Shown: piece after piece, positions 48,820 through 62,572 of the stretch
Layout of the letters: each line of letters opens with the position of its first letter
Numbering within the stretch: position 1 is the stretch's first letter
Assembly (NCBI GenBank): GCA_023078685.1
Contig: JALGAS010000001.1
Span: 5,704,001-5,768,000 of the forward strand
DNA from: Neopestalotiopsis rosae
Lineage: Eukaryota; Ascomycota; Sordariomycetes; Amphisphaeriales; Sporocadaceae
Reading direction: 5' to 3'
Length of the DNA stretch: 64,000 nucleotides
Notes under the pieces: model-generated
Seen by the model: only the letters and a program-made list of their open reading frames with translations
Told to the model about the DNA's origin: nothing
Databases searched by the model: none
Translations under genes and position numbers: made by a program

Positions 48820-51219
48820 ATGGAGCGGCAACCGAAGCGACGTCGAAGGCCGGCCTTGTCTTGCATCCAATGCCGGCGCCGCAAGATCAAGTGTGATAGA
48901 ACAGACCCCTGCAAGCACTGTGTCGCCGCCAAGCACCATTGTACGTACGATGCCTACGGCGCTCGACCACTTCCTGGACAGCAACAGCGCCGGGAGCGTC
49001 ACATTGTCCAATCGCAAGCATCAAATATTCCACCGCCTTACTCGCCGGATTCTCTACTTCCGAGTCTTCAGTCCACTACTACGGTACCAGTAACAGCCGC
49101 CGCCGGCGTTAGTGTGTCGACTTCACAGGTCGACACCGAGCTTGAAGATAATGGGGACACTGACAAGGTCGATGACACTCGGCCGCCACGCTCAGGCCAT
49201 TACAAAGACCCGTATCTCCGAGAACTCATTGAGCGGATCGAAAGTCTGGAGAAAGCATCGTACCAATTTTCTGGTCAAGTCGACCCTGGATCGGCCAATC
49301 ATATACTAGATGCGAATACCGGGCTGCAGCGGTCGCACATCATTCTCAACAAGACTAGGATTCTGAGTTCTAGTCACTGGAAAACCACTACCAAGGAGGT
49401 GAGACAGACCGTCGGGCATGTTATCGTTGTCTGGTGCGTTGCTGATTGTTCTAAAGCTCGAGCCTGTCCTTGAGTGCTATCGCCAAGCCGTCGACCCAGA
49501 GAGTCGGGCTTTGATAGAAGATACCGAAGTGCGAGGACTAGTCACTGAGATGGCTGATTTACTTCATGCTGGAAAGAACATTGCGAAACGCATCAAGTCG
49601 ACGAGGCCGACTGGAAGTCTTGCCGATCCGGATTTCGGCCTGGTGAGTCCCACTCGCGAGGTGGCAGATCAAATGACTGCCCTCTACTTTTCTTCATTCG
49701 AATCATGCCACAGAATACTACACGTTCCTAGTTTCTGGGCCGAGTACAACCGGTTTTGGAGTATGCCCGGAAGTGTGTCGACTCCGTCACGATTAAAGAT
49801 TCTATTGGTCGTCGCCATCGGATCAAGCCTTCACGAAGACAGAAATCCGGATGCCGAACTTCGTATCTTGGTGTGCCAGTGGATTCATGCGGCCCAGACT
49901 TGGCTCTCAGGTCCTCTCAAGAAGGATCGACTCGACCTCCATGGACTGCAGATCTATTGCTTGACGATACTGGCGCGGCAAATATTCTCAATCGGTGGCG
50001 ACCTTGTATGGATGTCCATTGGCTCTCTTGTCCACCGAGCCATGCAAATTGGTTTGCACCGCGACCCTAAATATCTGCCGCCCATGTCCTTCTTGCAGGC
50101 CGAGATGCGCAGGAGACTCTGGGCCACGATACTCGAAATGTGCGCGCAGGCTTCTCTAGACGCTGCCATGCCGCCCAGGATCAGCATTGATGAGTTTGAC
50201 ACGCAACCACCATCCAATGTGAACGACGACGAGCTAGATGAGACCACCAAGCCACCGCGATCTCGCCCACGAAGTACTTATACCAGCACATCCATGCAAT
50301 TGCAGTTGCTCGACACATTTCCGACGAGACTGAAGATCCTCAAACTCTTGTACGGTCTCCACTCCGAGATATCCTATCTTGACGTTCTCAAAATGACTTC
50401 AGACATTCTCGACGCGTGTCGGACCTCTGATAAGTTCCTCCGCGACCACGAGCAAGGAGGCGTGACGACGTTTCACCGAACTCTTATGGACTTTTTCGTT
50501 CGCCGCTTTCTTCTGGTTCTACACTGCCACTTTGCCGTCCGCGGCCGGACCAACCCCTTGTTTCACTACTCGATCAAGGTCAGCATCGACGCCGCCATGG
50601 CAGTGCTTTATCCGGGCCCCGACGAAAAGTTCAATCGTCTCTTTACCCTCGGTGGCGGCATGTTTCGAGAAGGTTTTCGCTGCGCTGGCAGTATTATTAG
50701 CTACGAACTCTTGGCTCAGACTGAAATTGCGTGCCGCGACGGGCCATTGCATCGAAATTTGCACAACACGGATTTCCTCAAAAAGGCGCTAGAAGATATG
50801 ATGAAAACCTCTGCTGAGAAAATACGTGAGGGGGAAACCAATATCAAGAGTCCAAGTAAGTAGTCGTTGTTTCTAGAGCTACAAACTGTTCTGGATAGCT
50901 TCAGCAATTTTGATGATTTTTGCGACTATGTATGCGAATTTCGGACAATTAACTAATGACGAATTGAATAGTGTTCTTGGGCCAAATCCTAGCCCAGGTC
51001 GACGCAATGAACTTGGGCATTGATCCCAGCCTTCCAATCGCAAAGAGCGGCCGGGAACACCTACGTGTTTGCATCGGCCTCTTGCAAGAAAGAATGGATG
51101 CAATCTCCGTGATACACCCGGAAAACATTGTTTTTACTCCAACGGAAATAGGGGGCCAGGATAACTTGGGTTTAGACTTTGACCTCGACTTTTTCTTGGG
51201 TGATGCGGACTATCAATAA
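48820..51219 (+). CDS. Zn2Cys6 fungal transcription factor
   Basis: Exons 48820-49398, 49457-50855 and 50972-51219 give 741 aa. The binuclear zinc cluster is at C15, C18, C25, C31, C34 and C41 (CIQCRRRKIKC...CKHC), preceded by a basic block (RQPKRRRRP). A Ser/Thr-rich linker and a short predicted coiled region (LRELIERIESLEKA) follow. The fungal middle homology region runs from about 200 to 680, with HILHVPSFWAEYNRFW and AMQIGLHRDPKYLPPMSFLQAEMRRRLWATI. The acidic C-terminus (DLDFDLDFFLGDADYQ type) may be an activation domain. The next genes are a FAD monooxygenase and a MFS exporter, so local regulation of a detoxification or small metabolite module is plausible. The target genes cannot be read from the sequence. 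Confidence 0.92.
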
Positions 51220-51792
51220 TACCAGAGATGAAGGGTATGAGCATCTTACCACCACATGTAAAAATAGTCACGATTGTAACATAGATGAAATCGTAAACCT
51301 ATCAGCTCCAAGACGGTTCGAATCACCTGATATTATGGCAGGCACGTTGCGATACGAACAAGTGAATCCGTGTCTACTAACTCAAACATAAGTAAAAGCC
51401 AGTTGGCCGCAACCAGGCTGACCTCTCGCAAGTTTCGTTTGGAATAATGATCGCTATCGTCTTTGAACCGAGCTGACTCGGTGGTAGTTCCTGCTCGGCC
51501 GAACATTTTGGCTTACGAAATGGCTTACGAAAGGCCGAGGATACGGATATAAGCGGTCGAACCTTGTAAATCAGCGACGAGCTGTGATGTGGTCATAGGG
51601 ATTGCGCTTGATATTTATAAAGCCCGCGTGAGCTTTTCATCAGTATGAGTGATAATCCTTATGCGTCTATAGTAAATTCATAGAATCTTTGACGTTTATT
51701 CTTTTTTCCTTTTCCATCAAACAATTATCAACACAAACTACTCGTTCACCATAAACACAACTGTCCGTCTCACGATATTAACACAGACCGGT
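51220..51792. promoter_or_regulatory. promoter region of the FAD monooxygenase
   Basis: 573-bp spacer. TATAAA at 51616 lies about 175 bp before the monooxygenase start, followed by a pyrimidine-rich leader and CAA repeats. TTTCGTTTGG and CGGTCGAACC-type sequences occur but no zinc-cluster site is claimed. Confidence 0.45.
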
Positions 51793-53103
51793 ATGCCGGA
51801 ACTCAAAGTCCTCATCAGCGGCGGAGGCGTCGCCGGCACAGCCCTCGCCTTTTGGCTCTCCAAGCAAGGCCACGACGTGACCATAGTAGAGCGTTTCCCG
51901 GCGCTACGCACCACGGGCCTGCAAATCGACCTCCGCGGCCACGGCGTCGAAGTGCTGAAGCGCATGGGACTCGAACAGCAATACCGTGCCGCCTCCCCGC
52001 CGGAACAGGGACTCCAGGTCGTGGATACTCGGGGTTGGAGGCGCGCGTATTTCCCGGCGAACCGGACGGGCGAGGGCGTGCAGAGTTTCACGACGGACTG
52101 GGAGATTATGCGCGGGGATCTGTGTCGTATTCTCTATGATGCCGCCCGGAACCGAACAAAGTACAAATTTGGCACGTCTATCGAAGGATTCGAGCAGCCG
52201 GAGCAAGACGGCCCCGTCCACGTCCGCTTCGCAGACGGCCGCAAGGATACCTTTGATCTCGTCGTCGGCGCCGATGGACAGAGTTCCCGCTTTCGCAAGA
52301 TGATGCTCGGCCCAGACGTCGACGACGGCCTGCGCCTGATTCCCGGCCAGCATGTGGCGTATTTCACCGTCCCGCGCCCGATTGCGGACGGCGAGGAGTA
52401 CATGGCCACGCAGTACATGGCGCCAGGCCGCCGCGGCATCATGACGCGGCGATCGCACCCGGATAAGCTGCAGGTGTATATTGGTTGCACAAACACCACA
52501 GACGATGAGCTCAGAAACATGCGCCGCGGTGATGTCCCAGCGGAGAAGGAGGCGCTGGCGCGCATCTTTCGTGGCGCTGGGTGGCGGGCTGACGACCTAG
52601 TGGAGGACATGCTGGCCGCCGAAGACTTTTACTGCGAGCGCTTAGGCGTCGTCAAGCTGGAGAAATGGTATAAAGCCCGCGCAGCCCTCGTTGGCGATGC
52701 GGCGTACTGTCCCTCGGCTAATACCGGCATGGGCACCACTTCGGCGCTGGTGGGTGCGTATATCCTGGCGGGCGAAATTGGACGGCACTGCGGTATGCCG
52801 GCGCTGCGGAACAAGGTGGGATCTGGAAGTAATTCCTCGTCGGTATCCGCGATTACTGCCGCACTAGAAGCGTACGACTCCAAGTTTCGGCCTTTCATGG
52901 ACCAGGTACAGGAAGGCGTGCTCGAGGACAAGGCTGGCATGATGATGCCATCATCAGCGGTGGGCGTCGGTCTCGCAAACTTGTTCCTGGGCATTGCTTC
53001 GTTATTGAGATTGAACATTTTTGGCTGGTTCTTGAAGGAGGAGGTGAAGGATTGGGATTTGCCCGACTACGATTACAAAGGTTTGTTGTCTTCAGAGGCA
53101 TAA
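51793..53103 (+). CDS. FAD-dependent monooxygenase (TetX/PHBH-type)
   Basis: Single exon, 436 aa. It has the three flavin motifs of class A hydroxylases: the nucleotide-binding GGGVAG at 10-15 in ISGGGVAGTALAFWL, the DG motif at 161-162 (LVVGADGQSSRFR), and the GD motif at 301-302 (ALVGDAAYCPSANTGMG). The length fits the TetX/salicylate-hydroxylase group. These enzymes use NAD(P)H and oxygen to hydroxylate small aromatic or polyketide-like compounds. A hydrophobic segment near the C-terminus (VGLANLFLGIASLLRLNIFGWFL) could be a membrane anchor. The gene is very GC-rich at third positions compared with the flanks. It is convergent with a DHA1-type exporter 110 bp away and follows a Zn2Cys6 regulator. 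The substrate is unknown. Confidence 0.92.
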   Translation: MPELKVLISGGGVAGTALAFWLSKQGHDVTIVERFPALRTTGLQIDLRGHGVEVLKRMGLEQQYRAASPPEQGLQVVDTRGWRRAYFPANRTGEGVQSFTTDWEIMRGDLCRILYDAARNRTKYKFGTSIEGFEQPEQDGPVHVRFADGRKDTFDLVVGADGQSSRFRKMMLGPDVDDGLRLIPGQHVAYFTVPRPIADGEEYMATQYMAPGRRGIMTRRSHPDKLQVYIGCTNTTDDELRNMRRGDVPAEKEALARIFRGAGWRADDLVEDMLAAEDFYCERLGVVKLEKWYKARAALVGDAAYCPSANTGMGTTSALVGAYILAGEIGRHCGMPALRNKVGSGSNSSSVSAITAALEAYDSKFRPFMDQVQEGVLEDKAGMMMPSSAVGVGLANLFLGIASLLRLNIFGWFLKEEVKDWDLPDYDYKGLLSSEA

Positions 53104-53213
53104 ATTCTGGTGACCGGAAAATAGATTTATCCCCAAAGGCCAACTTAATGTATACTTACATCGTGTCATGTAAACTTAGAAAAATCTCATATTCTTCGCA
53201 TACTTCAGGCAAT

Positions 53214-54801
53214 TCATACCTCGCTCTGTGGCTCCGAATTCGTGTCTCCTGACGCGTCGTGTGACTCTGTTGCAAGGCAGTGATACTTGCTCTTGGAACG
53301 AAGATACGGGCCAAAGCGATAAAACACCCACGGCATAGGAGTCAAAGCCAACGCAATAAACCCCAGTACACTGACCGCCCAAGCCGTACCCAGACCACTG
53401 TACATGATATCGGCAAGTATAGCAAAGCTGCCGCCAAAGATACAGCGAAGCAGCGAGTTGGCCGCCAGGGCACTGGCGCTGAATCGTTCATAGCAGTCTG
53501 TCAAGTAAGCATTGATGCCGAGGAAAATGAGCACCAGTCCAAACCCAAAGGGTACACCCGCCAGGATGGGGATGATCCAGTGAGCGGGCGGCTCTGCTGT
53601 CCACGCAAATACGAACAGACTCAGGGGCATGAGCCACGCCACGGGTATCAAGTGCGGCAGCCGGGCTTCAGGCACAGGACCGAGGCGCTTTACATAGTGC
53701 ATCCGTAGGTGGTTGAGGTGAGTCGATAGTATCGTGGCGACAATCATGCCTCCGGCGATGCCCAAAAAGGAGAGTCCGGATATGGAGAGCGACCACCCAC
53801 GTGACCTCTCAAAGACCACTGGGTAGGCAGTGAACTTGAGAAAGAGCACACCATAGATGAAGGACATGTAGAGCGACAAGAAGAAGAGAATCGGCTCCCG
53901 GAAAAACATGAGCCACGGCCGGGCGAGGCTGTGTCGGAAATCCCTGGCCCATTCTTTCTGGGTTCGCTTGGCAGCCTGGTGAGAGCCTTTTCGCTTGGTG
54001 GGATAGGTCTCGGGTACAATACAGATTAATAAGACCAGCGCGACGCAGCAGATGATGAACATAAGCCAAAAGTCCCATCGCCAGCCAGCGTACTGGGTGA
54101 GAAACCCGCCAACCAACGGCGCGATGACTGGTCCACAAAAACAGGCAGCCGTGAACAGGGCAAACGGTACAGAACGCTCTTGGGGAAGCCAGAGGTCAGC
54201 GAGAGAGCCACCGGCGTTGGCGACACTGGGTGCACCAAACATGCCGTTGAAGAAGCGAAAGACGAGGAGTGCGGCGATGTTGGGCGTCAAGGCCGAGGCC
54301 AAGTTGGTGAGAGTGAACATGGAGAATGTAGCATAGTAGACTGGATTGCGACCGCTATAGTTTGAAAGCAGATATGAGTTATCCGAAACGTCGTGTCTGC
54401 GACCTTTGGTGCAACTTACAAGAATTCGGAAAGAGGCGCGAAGAAGAAGTAGCCTCCCACGGAGCCGATAAAGTAAGTGGTGGCGCTCAACGCGGCGATG
54501 ATCCGAGTCGTGTGCAACTCGGCAGCAATTGCAGTCAGGGCGGGCGTCTGCACACTACCGCTGACCGAACTCATCGTGGGCAGCAAGAGGATGATGCATG
54601 TATAAAACCCTTGATGTTAGAGACGAGTCAGTCACGGCCTTCATGATCCAGCAACTAATTCAACTGCCCACATTTTTGCCTATGCGTCCAGGCTGCCAGA
54701 GGTTCGAGGGGAGGCTTTTGGAACACTCTTCCCACTGCATCGTTTGCCGGTGGTATGATAACGGCAGTCTCGAGTTCTTGAGGGGTGGTTGCTTTCTCCA
54801 T
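53214..54801 (-). CDS. MFS transporter, DHA1 (multidrug:H+ antiporter) type
   Basis: Exons 54801-54672, 54609-54420 and 54354-53214 give 486 aa. The N-terminus is hydrophilic (MEKATTPQELETAV). About twelve membrane segments follow, beginning KWFYTCIILLLPTMSS. The DHA1 features are SVQTPALTAIAAEL in the first pair of helices, the loop motif PLSEFFGRNPVYY, and FRFFNGMFGAPSVANAGGSLADLW with GPVIAPLVGGFL in helices 4-5 (motif C of antiporters). The central cytosolic loop is basic (PTKRKGSHQAAKRTQKEW). Such proteins expel toxic compounds or secondary metabolites across the plasma membrane using the proton gradient. The gene faces the FAD monooxygenase tail to tail, which suggests oxidation followed by export. 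Confidence 0.93.
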
Positions 54802-55989
54802 GGTGACTTGAATTAAAGATCACGGGTAGTTAGTCGTCAACAAAATTTTACTGACGACGAACAGTCCAAATACACATGGCACCTGCATAGACTCATGTTG
54901 ATTATGAAAAGTAGGGGAATACTTGCTCCCGCCTCGAGAACCCATCGCAGGACTTGAGCCCAATACGACACACACAAAGTAGAGCGTTATGAAGGATGAA
55001 AACCCAATGCGGGCAGCGGGGAGTTGCAGGAGATCTGCATCATCCAGGACCTATCCGAGATATCTCACATCGCCAAGGGCGGGAGGCGTCGCTGGCCGCA
55101 CATGACCGCCCAATCATACGGGCCGATTAGGCCGACGCACGATACCAACAACATACTTGCATCCTTTCCCCGCGTACATGCGCCCGTCAAAGTCCAGGAC
55201 TCGCGTGACTATTGGGTGACGTGACTGTCAATGATGTGATTCTTATTCCCGGCACATGTACGGATTAACAACAAGCAGAAGCGCCGAAGGAATCACAGGC
55301 AAATCAATCTCCCTATCAGCAGGCAACAAGTCAGCAACGCCTTTTTACCCAATAAAATTCTCTACAGCCCGTAATACTCTTGCCAAAATGCTCAAGTCAA
55401 AAGACACTCAGTCATCCACACAGCGAGCAGTGTCAAATTGCATTAAATCTACCACGGAAACAAGATAAAACTATTTAAAAAGCAAAAGAAGAAGAAGAAG
55501 GGCAAAAAGGAGCTATCATAACCAAGTTCATGGAATATGGAATGATCAGAATTTTCGCTCGGAAAATCAGTCGCAGGACAACATGCCCGGAACCCACGGA
55601 CGGCAGCCTCCCTGCTTTTTCCTGGCCAGTTGCCTCAAGAGCGGCGCAATTACCACTCAGCCACAACACCATGATTGAAACATGGGACGAGTGTCTTTCG
55701 TTCCTGGTTATTGACAAGACAGTTAAACACACCTATCTGCTGTCTGCCTGGCCGACAAAAAAACGAAGAGGTGGTAGCGCTTCTCGAGGTTTCAAGACGA
55801 ATTTCCTCTCACGATACAAACGCCGTTGCCTGTGAGGAAGGAAAGAAGGAGAGGGGCTGCGTTTGTGTCACAGCAGCTTCACCACAGACAATGAGTTGGG
55901 CCGACAGGTATCATAGAAGCGCTGTCCAGTGTCTTTGGCAGGCAGTTGTGTCGCAATAGCAACACAATTGTCGAACGCATTTCCAGTCC

Positions 55990-56037
<48 letters not shown>

Positions 56038-58811
56038 AACGACGTCTCTCGAAGTGTTGCAGGAACTAGCAACGTTGAAGTCTTCTCCAGCTGCTTTGAG
56101 ACTCAACTACTGGTTGCCCTTCACATGATACATAACACTGATTTGTATATTTTGAAAGGAAGAAATAATAATTTCGTGACAGTAGAAGACAATGAATGAC
56201 CGCACGAGTTAACCCCAAATACTTCTTATCAATTATACTACCCGCAATCAAGCGGGTTTGGAAGCAAGGGTGCAACTTCGAGGCTCTGCATAATCCTGCA
56301 ATTTCGAGGTCTTGGCGAAAATCTCGGCCGGGAAAACAAGCGGTACGACCTACCTCGTGGTAAGCGTCCTGGGATCGACCACCGATCATAAGCCCTTGCA
56401 TCGTTGATACAAGCATCCCGATTGGACCTGAATACTCTCGGCTTTCCCACTCCAGTCTTCTAGAACTCAAGCTGGTGCTGCTTGTCCATACTAGGCCGAG
56501 TCGAGAGCGTTGAAACTTGAAACACAGATGGGAAATGCTGGTAAGCGCCGTAGATCGCACCACGCTCGCCACGTGTGGCCATGCAAAAAAGTCGTCTGAA
56601 GTCTGCTCATCGACCCAGACCAAATTTCCCTCCAATGCGACGTTGAAGATCGACTTTCGTATCTGCACGATTCCGGGATGCTCAACCTCAGAGTAATTGA
56701 GCTATGATTCAGATACACACGTTATTCCTGCGTTGATATATTGGAGTGTCAACTGTGTGTCTTCATCATCTTGTTAGGAGTATTGGTGTCACACATCCCG
56801 CAGGTAGAAAGTGCCAAGTATAAATCACATCTATACATCTCAACAAGGCGGGAAAATAGATGAGCTTGACATGGCTTGATTGTTCGGAGGAAATCAACAC
56901 TCCGCAGGTTCCAGATGCTGGTGGAGACTGACCAGGAATTGCATCCATTATACGTATTCAAGTGTAGGAATTTTTGGCTAGACCGAGGATGAGGTATCCT
57001 GGTTTGGATGTGGTTCGTTCCTTTTCCAGAAAATCAATGAGACTTGCCAAGCATCCGCGGTAATCAAATGACGCGTGTCCCGGTTGTCGGTGAGCTACCA
57101 TGAGCGTGTATTTGACAGCATACAGTATTGTTGATGTTTTCTGAATGAATACGACGGTTCTCTTTGCTCAGTCTATTCCAGTGAAAGATTCAAGAAGTTA
57201 TCCCAAGAAAATGCTAGATTCGACTATTTTGACTCAAGACCTTAGTAGAGTTATAATTATAGTCACTAGATGCGCTAGTATCCGGTAGAAAGTAATGAGT
57301 TTAGAGTCTTGGGTGATCATCTAGTATCTAGTAGTGCGCGCACACCTAAAGAAATGCTATTCTTTCTTCGCAGTTTCAGGCCGTGCTTTCTTCTCAGGGC
57401 GACGACGTATGGAGTAAAAAGTAAAAAGCTGGACGAGATCAGGAGATGTTCGGATTTTGGCCGACAGTCCCACGCCGATGGCAGCGTCATGTCCACTCGG
57501 ATATAATAAAGTAGCAACAGATCGGGCGAGAGAGGATCCACGTTCAGCCTCTGGGGCTCGGCGATTGAACAAGCTTGTCGGTGCTTTTCGCTCTCATCGC
57601 TGATTTGCAAAAAGAGGGCCACCGGAGTTAGGGTCCTTGATGACGACGCACTATAATATAACTGTTGGGGCCGTTGGAAGCCAAGAAAGCTGCCAAGACT
57701 GCAGCGCCCCCAGGGAGCACCAGAACAACACCCCCCAAAAGCCCTAGAGCCGCAGCTGGGCGCCTTTAGGTAGGGCCCGGATTTGCGCGGACTTACTGGC
57801 TTGGCAGCGCCGCAGGTTGATATTAAACACTGGCGGAGCCCCTAGAAGCCTCCCCCAGAAGCCCCATTAATTACCAATTCTGGCGACCATTCAGTGACCT
57901 GTAGACGCCCTGCCCCATCCCGTTTCATCTAAACTTCGGCTGTTCTATTTAGTTTCCGTTGGTCTGTGTGTTCAATGTGTGGGTTGGGTAGGGTCGAGAC
58001 TCGACAACAAATTCGTGATGATGTACGATCAATTGAGTTTTCGAGGCTCGATCGATGTGTGTTTATGGACTGAGTCTCTTTGAGTAATGAGAGCCATGGT
58101 TTGAATACTCGCAGTATAGGCAAGCAATAAAATGGATTCTCAGTATCGATAATTGCTGCGATCATCTGACTTACTTCGATTTGAATAGGACTACAGTTCA
58201 GTCATATAAGAATGATACTTATCGGGCTGGAAAAGAAATGGCAGAGGCTCTGCACCCCTGATCAGGCAAGGCAACCAGGGTCCAAAATCCAGAAACACGG
58301 ATCGAGTTGACCTCTATGGATTGGGATGTTCCGATGATCTCTGCCCGGGTTTTCCACCAGTCCGTCTACATCCCATGCCATCTCATCCCTAACCATCCCA
58401 TCACTCCCATGGTATTCCCCTGTCAAGGCCAATCAAGACCGAACATTGTGTGCAAACAATCATCCAATCTGCCTCAAACAAGAGACTGGTGATCGGTATC
58501 TTCCATAGGATCCATAGTGACGAGCATGGTCACTTGTCGAATCATGGTAACCATGTCTTCATTCATGGCATACGCCTCTCAATCACGTATACTTAAGAGA
58601 ACGCCTTCCTTCCTTCAACGGCATCAATATCTTCTCTCTTTAGTTCAGTATCAACAGACTCTTTCATCACCAGCTTCTTCACATTCTTTCATTAAGCTGT
58701 GCTTAATCATTCTTTCAATACGCTCCAAGCAGGCTTAGAACATTCACTTTCTTCTTCGACAATCAACCCGTCTTTCAACACCAATCAAATCAACCCACCA
58801 ACACTTTCAAA
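54802..58811. other. 4-kb gene-poor region
   Basis: No supported gene. It holds the promoter of the MFS gene, an AG microsatellite, a GC-rich patch (about 57680-57880), and the PL3 promoter and leader with CT-rich sequence. Open frames up to 200 codons (for example minus strand 56066-56668) show no recognisable domain. Confidence 0.45.
55994..56032. repeat. (AG)n microsatellite
   Basis: About 19 uninterrupted AG units in intergenic DNA. Confidence 0.95.
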
Positions 58812-59945
58812 ATGCAGTACCGTATCGTCTTCGGAGTTGCCGCCACCATGGCTGTCGGCGCCGCTGCCATGCCCAGCAAGCCCATGGTCACTGCCAGCCC
58901 TTCGCCCGAGGAGCGCAGAGCCGCTATGAAGCGTGACTCTTTGCCTGCTTCCTCTGGCTCATCTGCCTTGAGCACTGTCTACACCATCGCTGCCGGCGAG
59001 AGCTTCGACGGTGGCATGGTCATGTACGATCGTGGTGTCGACTGCGAGGGCCAGAGCGAGGGTGGTGACTCTGATGCCGTCTTCCAGATCGAGAACGGTG
59101 GCAGCCTGTCCAACGTCATCATTGGACCCAACCAGATGGAGGGTGTGCACTGCCAGGGTGCCTGTACCCTGACCAACGTCTGGTGGTCTGCCGTCTGCGA
59201 GGATGCCTTCACCATCAAGAACCAGGATGCCGGTGAGACCACCACCATCTCCGGCGGAGGTGCTTTCGGCGCCGACGACAAGGTCCTCCAGCACAACGGT
59301 GGCGGTACCCTGAGCGTCAGCGACTTCACCGTCGACACCTTTGGCAAGCTGTACCGCAGCTGCGGCAACTGCGACACCATGTACGAGCGCCACGTTATCA
59401 TGGACGGCATCACCGCCACCGACGGAAGCGAGCTCGCCGGCATCAACTACAACTACGGCGACTCGGCCACCTTTACCAACATTGTCGTCTCGGGCGTCGA
59501 CGACATTTGCGTCACCTACACCGGCACCGACGACAACGACGAGGAGCCCTCCGAGTACGGCTCCGGCGCCGACGGCACCTACTGCATCTACTCCGACTCG
59601 GACATCTCGGGCGACACCTACGAGTCCGGCTCCGCTGCCGCCAGCACCGGCGCCTCCAAGACGAGCGCCGCCGCCGCTTCGTCCGCCACCAGCTCCTCCA
59701 AGGCCACCACCACCAGCAGCAGCGGCAGCAAGTCCACCTCGACCGCCAAGTCTTCCACCAAGACCACCAGCTCCAAGTCCACCAAGACCTCCAGCTCCGC
59801 CGAGTCTACCAAGACCTCGGACTCTGACGACGATGATTCCGATGACTCTGATGACTCTGACTCCAAGGACGAGGATGACTCCGACTCCAAGTCGTCCGAG
59901 AAGGAGGGAGGCCGCACCAACGCCTTCAGCTGGTTCCGCTGGTAA
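58812..59945 (+). CDS. secreted pectate lyase, family PL3
   Basis: Single exon, 377 aa. A signal peptide (residues 1-19) and a short pro-like stretch ending in MKRDS precede the catalytic parallel beta-helix (about 45-270). PL3 signatures include VFQIENGGSLSNVIIGPNQMEGVHCQGACTLTNVWW and CEDAFTIK, with paired cysteines. The enzyme cleaves de-esterified pectin in plant cell walls by calcium-dependent beta-elimination, outside the cell. After residue 270 the protein changes to a Ser/Thr/Lys/Ala-rich linker and then a strongly acidic Asp/Ser/Glu run (SDDDDSDDSDDSDSKDEDD), ending TNAFSWFRW. Typical PL3 enzymes are about 240 aa, so this tail of roughly 100 residues is an addition. Strong C-ending codon use suggests high expression. 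Confidence 0.92.
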   Translation: MQYRIVFGVAATMAVGAAAMPSKPMVTASPSPEERRAAMKRDSLPASSGSSALSTVYTIAAGESFDGGMVMYDRGVDCEGQSEGGDSDAVFQIENGGSLSNVIIGPNQMEGVHCQGACTLTNVWWSAVCEDAFTIKNQDAGETTTISGGGAFGADDKVLQHNGGGTLSVSDFTVDTFGKLYRSCGNCDTMYERHVIMDGITATDGSELAGINYNYGDSATFTNIVVSGVDDICVTYTGTDDNDEEPSEYGSGADGTYCIYSDSDISGDTYESGSAAASTGASKTSAAAASSATSSSKATTTSSSGSKSTSTAKSSTKTTSSKSTKTSSSAESTKTSDSDDDDSDDSDDSDSKDEDDSDSKSSEKEGGRTNAFSWFRW

Positions 59946-60877
59946 ATGGTTCGCCCGGATGCATCAAGTGCTGATGCTTTGTTGGTGAAAGACCCCACAC
60001 AAACAACATTTCTACTTCTCATACTATTTTTTCATTCTCCATCTTGTATATATGATTGAGCCTGTTGCTGTACATTAGACACGGAACGGTTCTTGAGACT
60101 AGAGGATTAGCTTAGGTGCTCTTACAATGGTCAATCGAGATCTCTTCCACCTTACATTTTGTTTTTCTGTCCATGTGAACGAAAGTGATTGATGTAATGA
60201 CTGAGCTGCGGGTCCTGACAACTCTGGAAAAGACATTACGATGTGATGAATCGAATTGCTCACTGCATCGTTGTAGTTACTTTCGGGCCGTTGAGCATGC
60301 AGCATGTGAAGAATCCAGTGACGTGTAGAGCAAAGATCTTCGTCAACACCCAGGACCCGCTTCACTGTGAGCTGGGGAAATCTTGGGGTGCATTGGGGAA
60401 GTATAGCTGGGGTATTATAACCCCTTATCCCCGCGGACAAGCAATAGACAAAGCTATAGTACAACTTCCTTTTCCAACCAGTTCCTGACTGGGTACCCCA
60501 CAATCGGTCCGCGTTGCAAATAGACTATTCGGCCCATGAAGCGTCGGAGTCGGAGTTTTGCATGACGATCTGCTTGGTTCCTGGCAGGTGGACAGCGATC
60601 AAGTGCGATTGAAGTTGTCATGACCACGTTTGTCCGATTAAGTTATCGGTTGATTCCAAAATTGATGCCATCCCGCAAATGCAAAAACTTGTGATGGAAG
60701 ATGGAGCCACTCTGGGATTTCAGGCCGAAGACAGCACGTGGAGCTCGAAATACATATAGTACTCTCTCCAACCTTATTTACAATGTTTTTTTGACATCAT
60801 TTTCAGCCTTTACTGTCCAGTCGCAGTAGTGCCAAAGCGTGCAATAGTCTCAAACTCATCTCTCCGACTGCTTCAAC
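59946..60877. other. intergenic, nothing recognised
   Basis: 3' flank of the PL3 gene and promoter of the glucoamylase. A TATA-like ACATATAG lies near 60752, about 125 bp before the glucoamylase start. Confidence 0.4.

Positions 60878-62572
<1,695 letters not shown>

Noticed and set aside
56066..56668. 200-codon open frame, minus strand
   Set aside because: No domain match by eye, weak composition, and it ends near a microsatellite; not enough to call a gene.
59341..59988. Pro/Thr/Arg-rich open frame overlapping the PL3 gene
   Set aside because: It is the +1 shadow of the Ser/Thr/Asp-rich coding tail of the pectate lyase.
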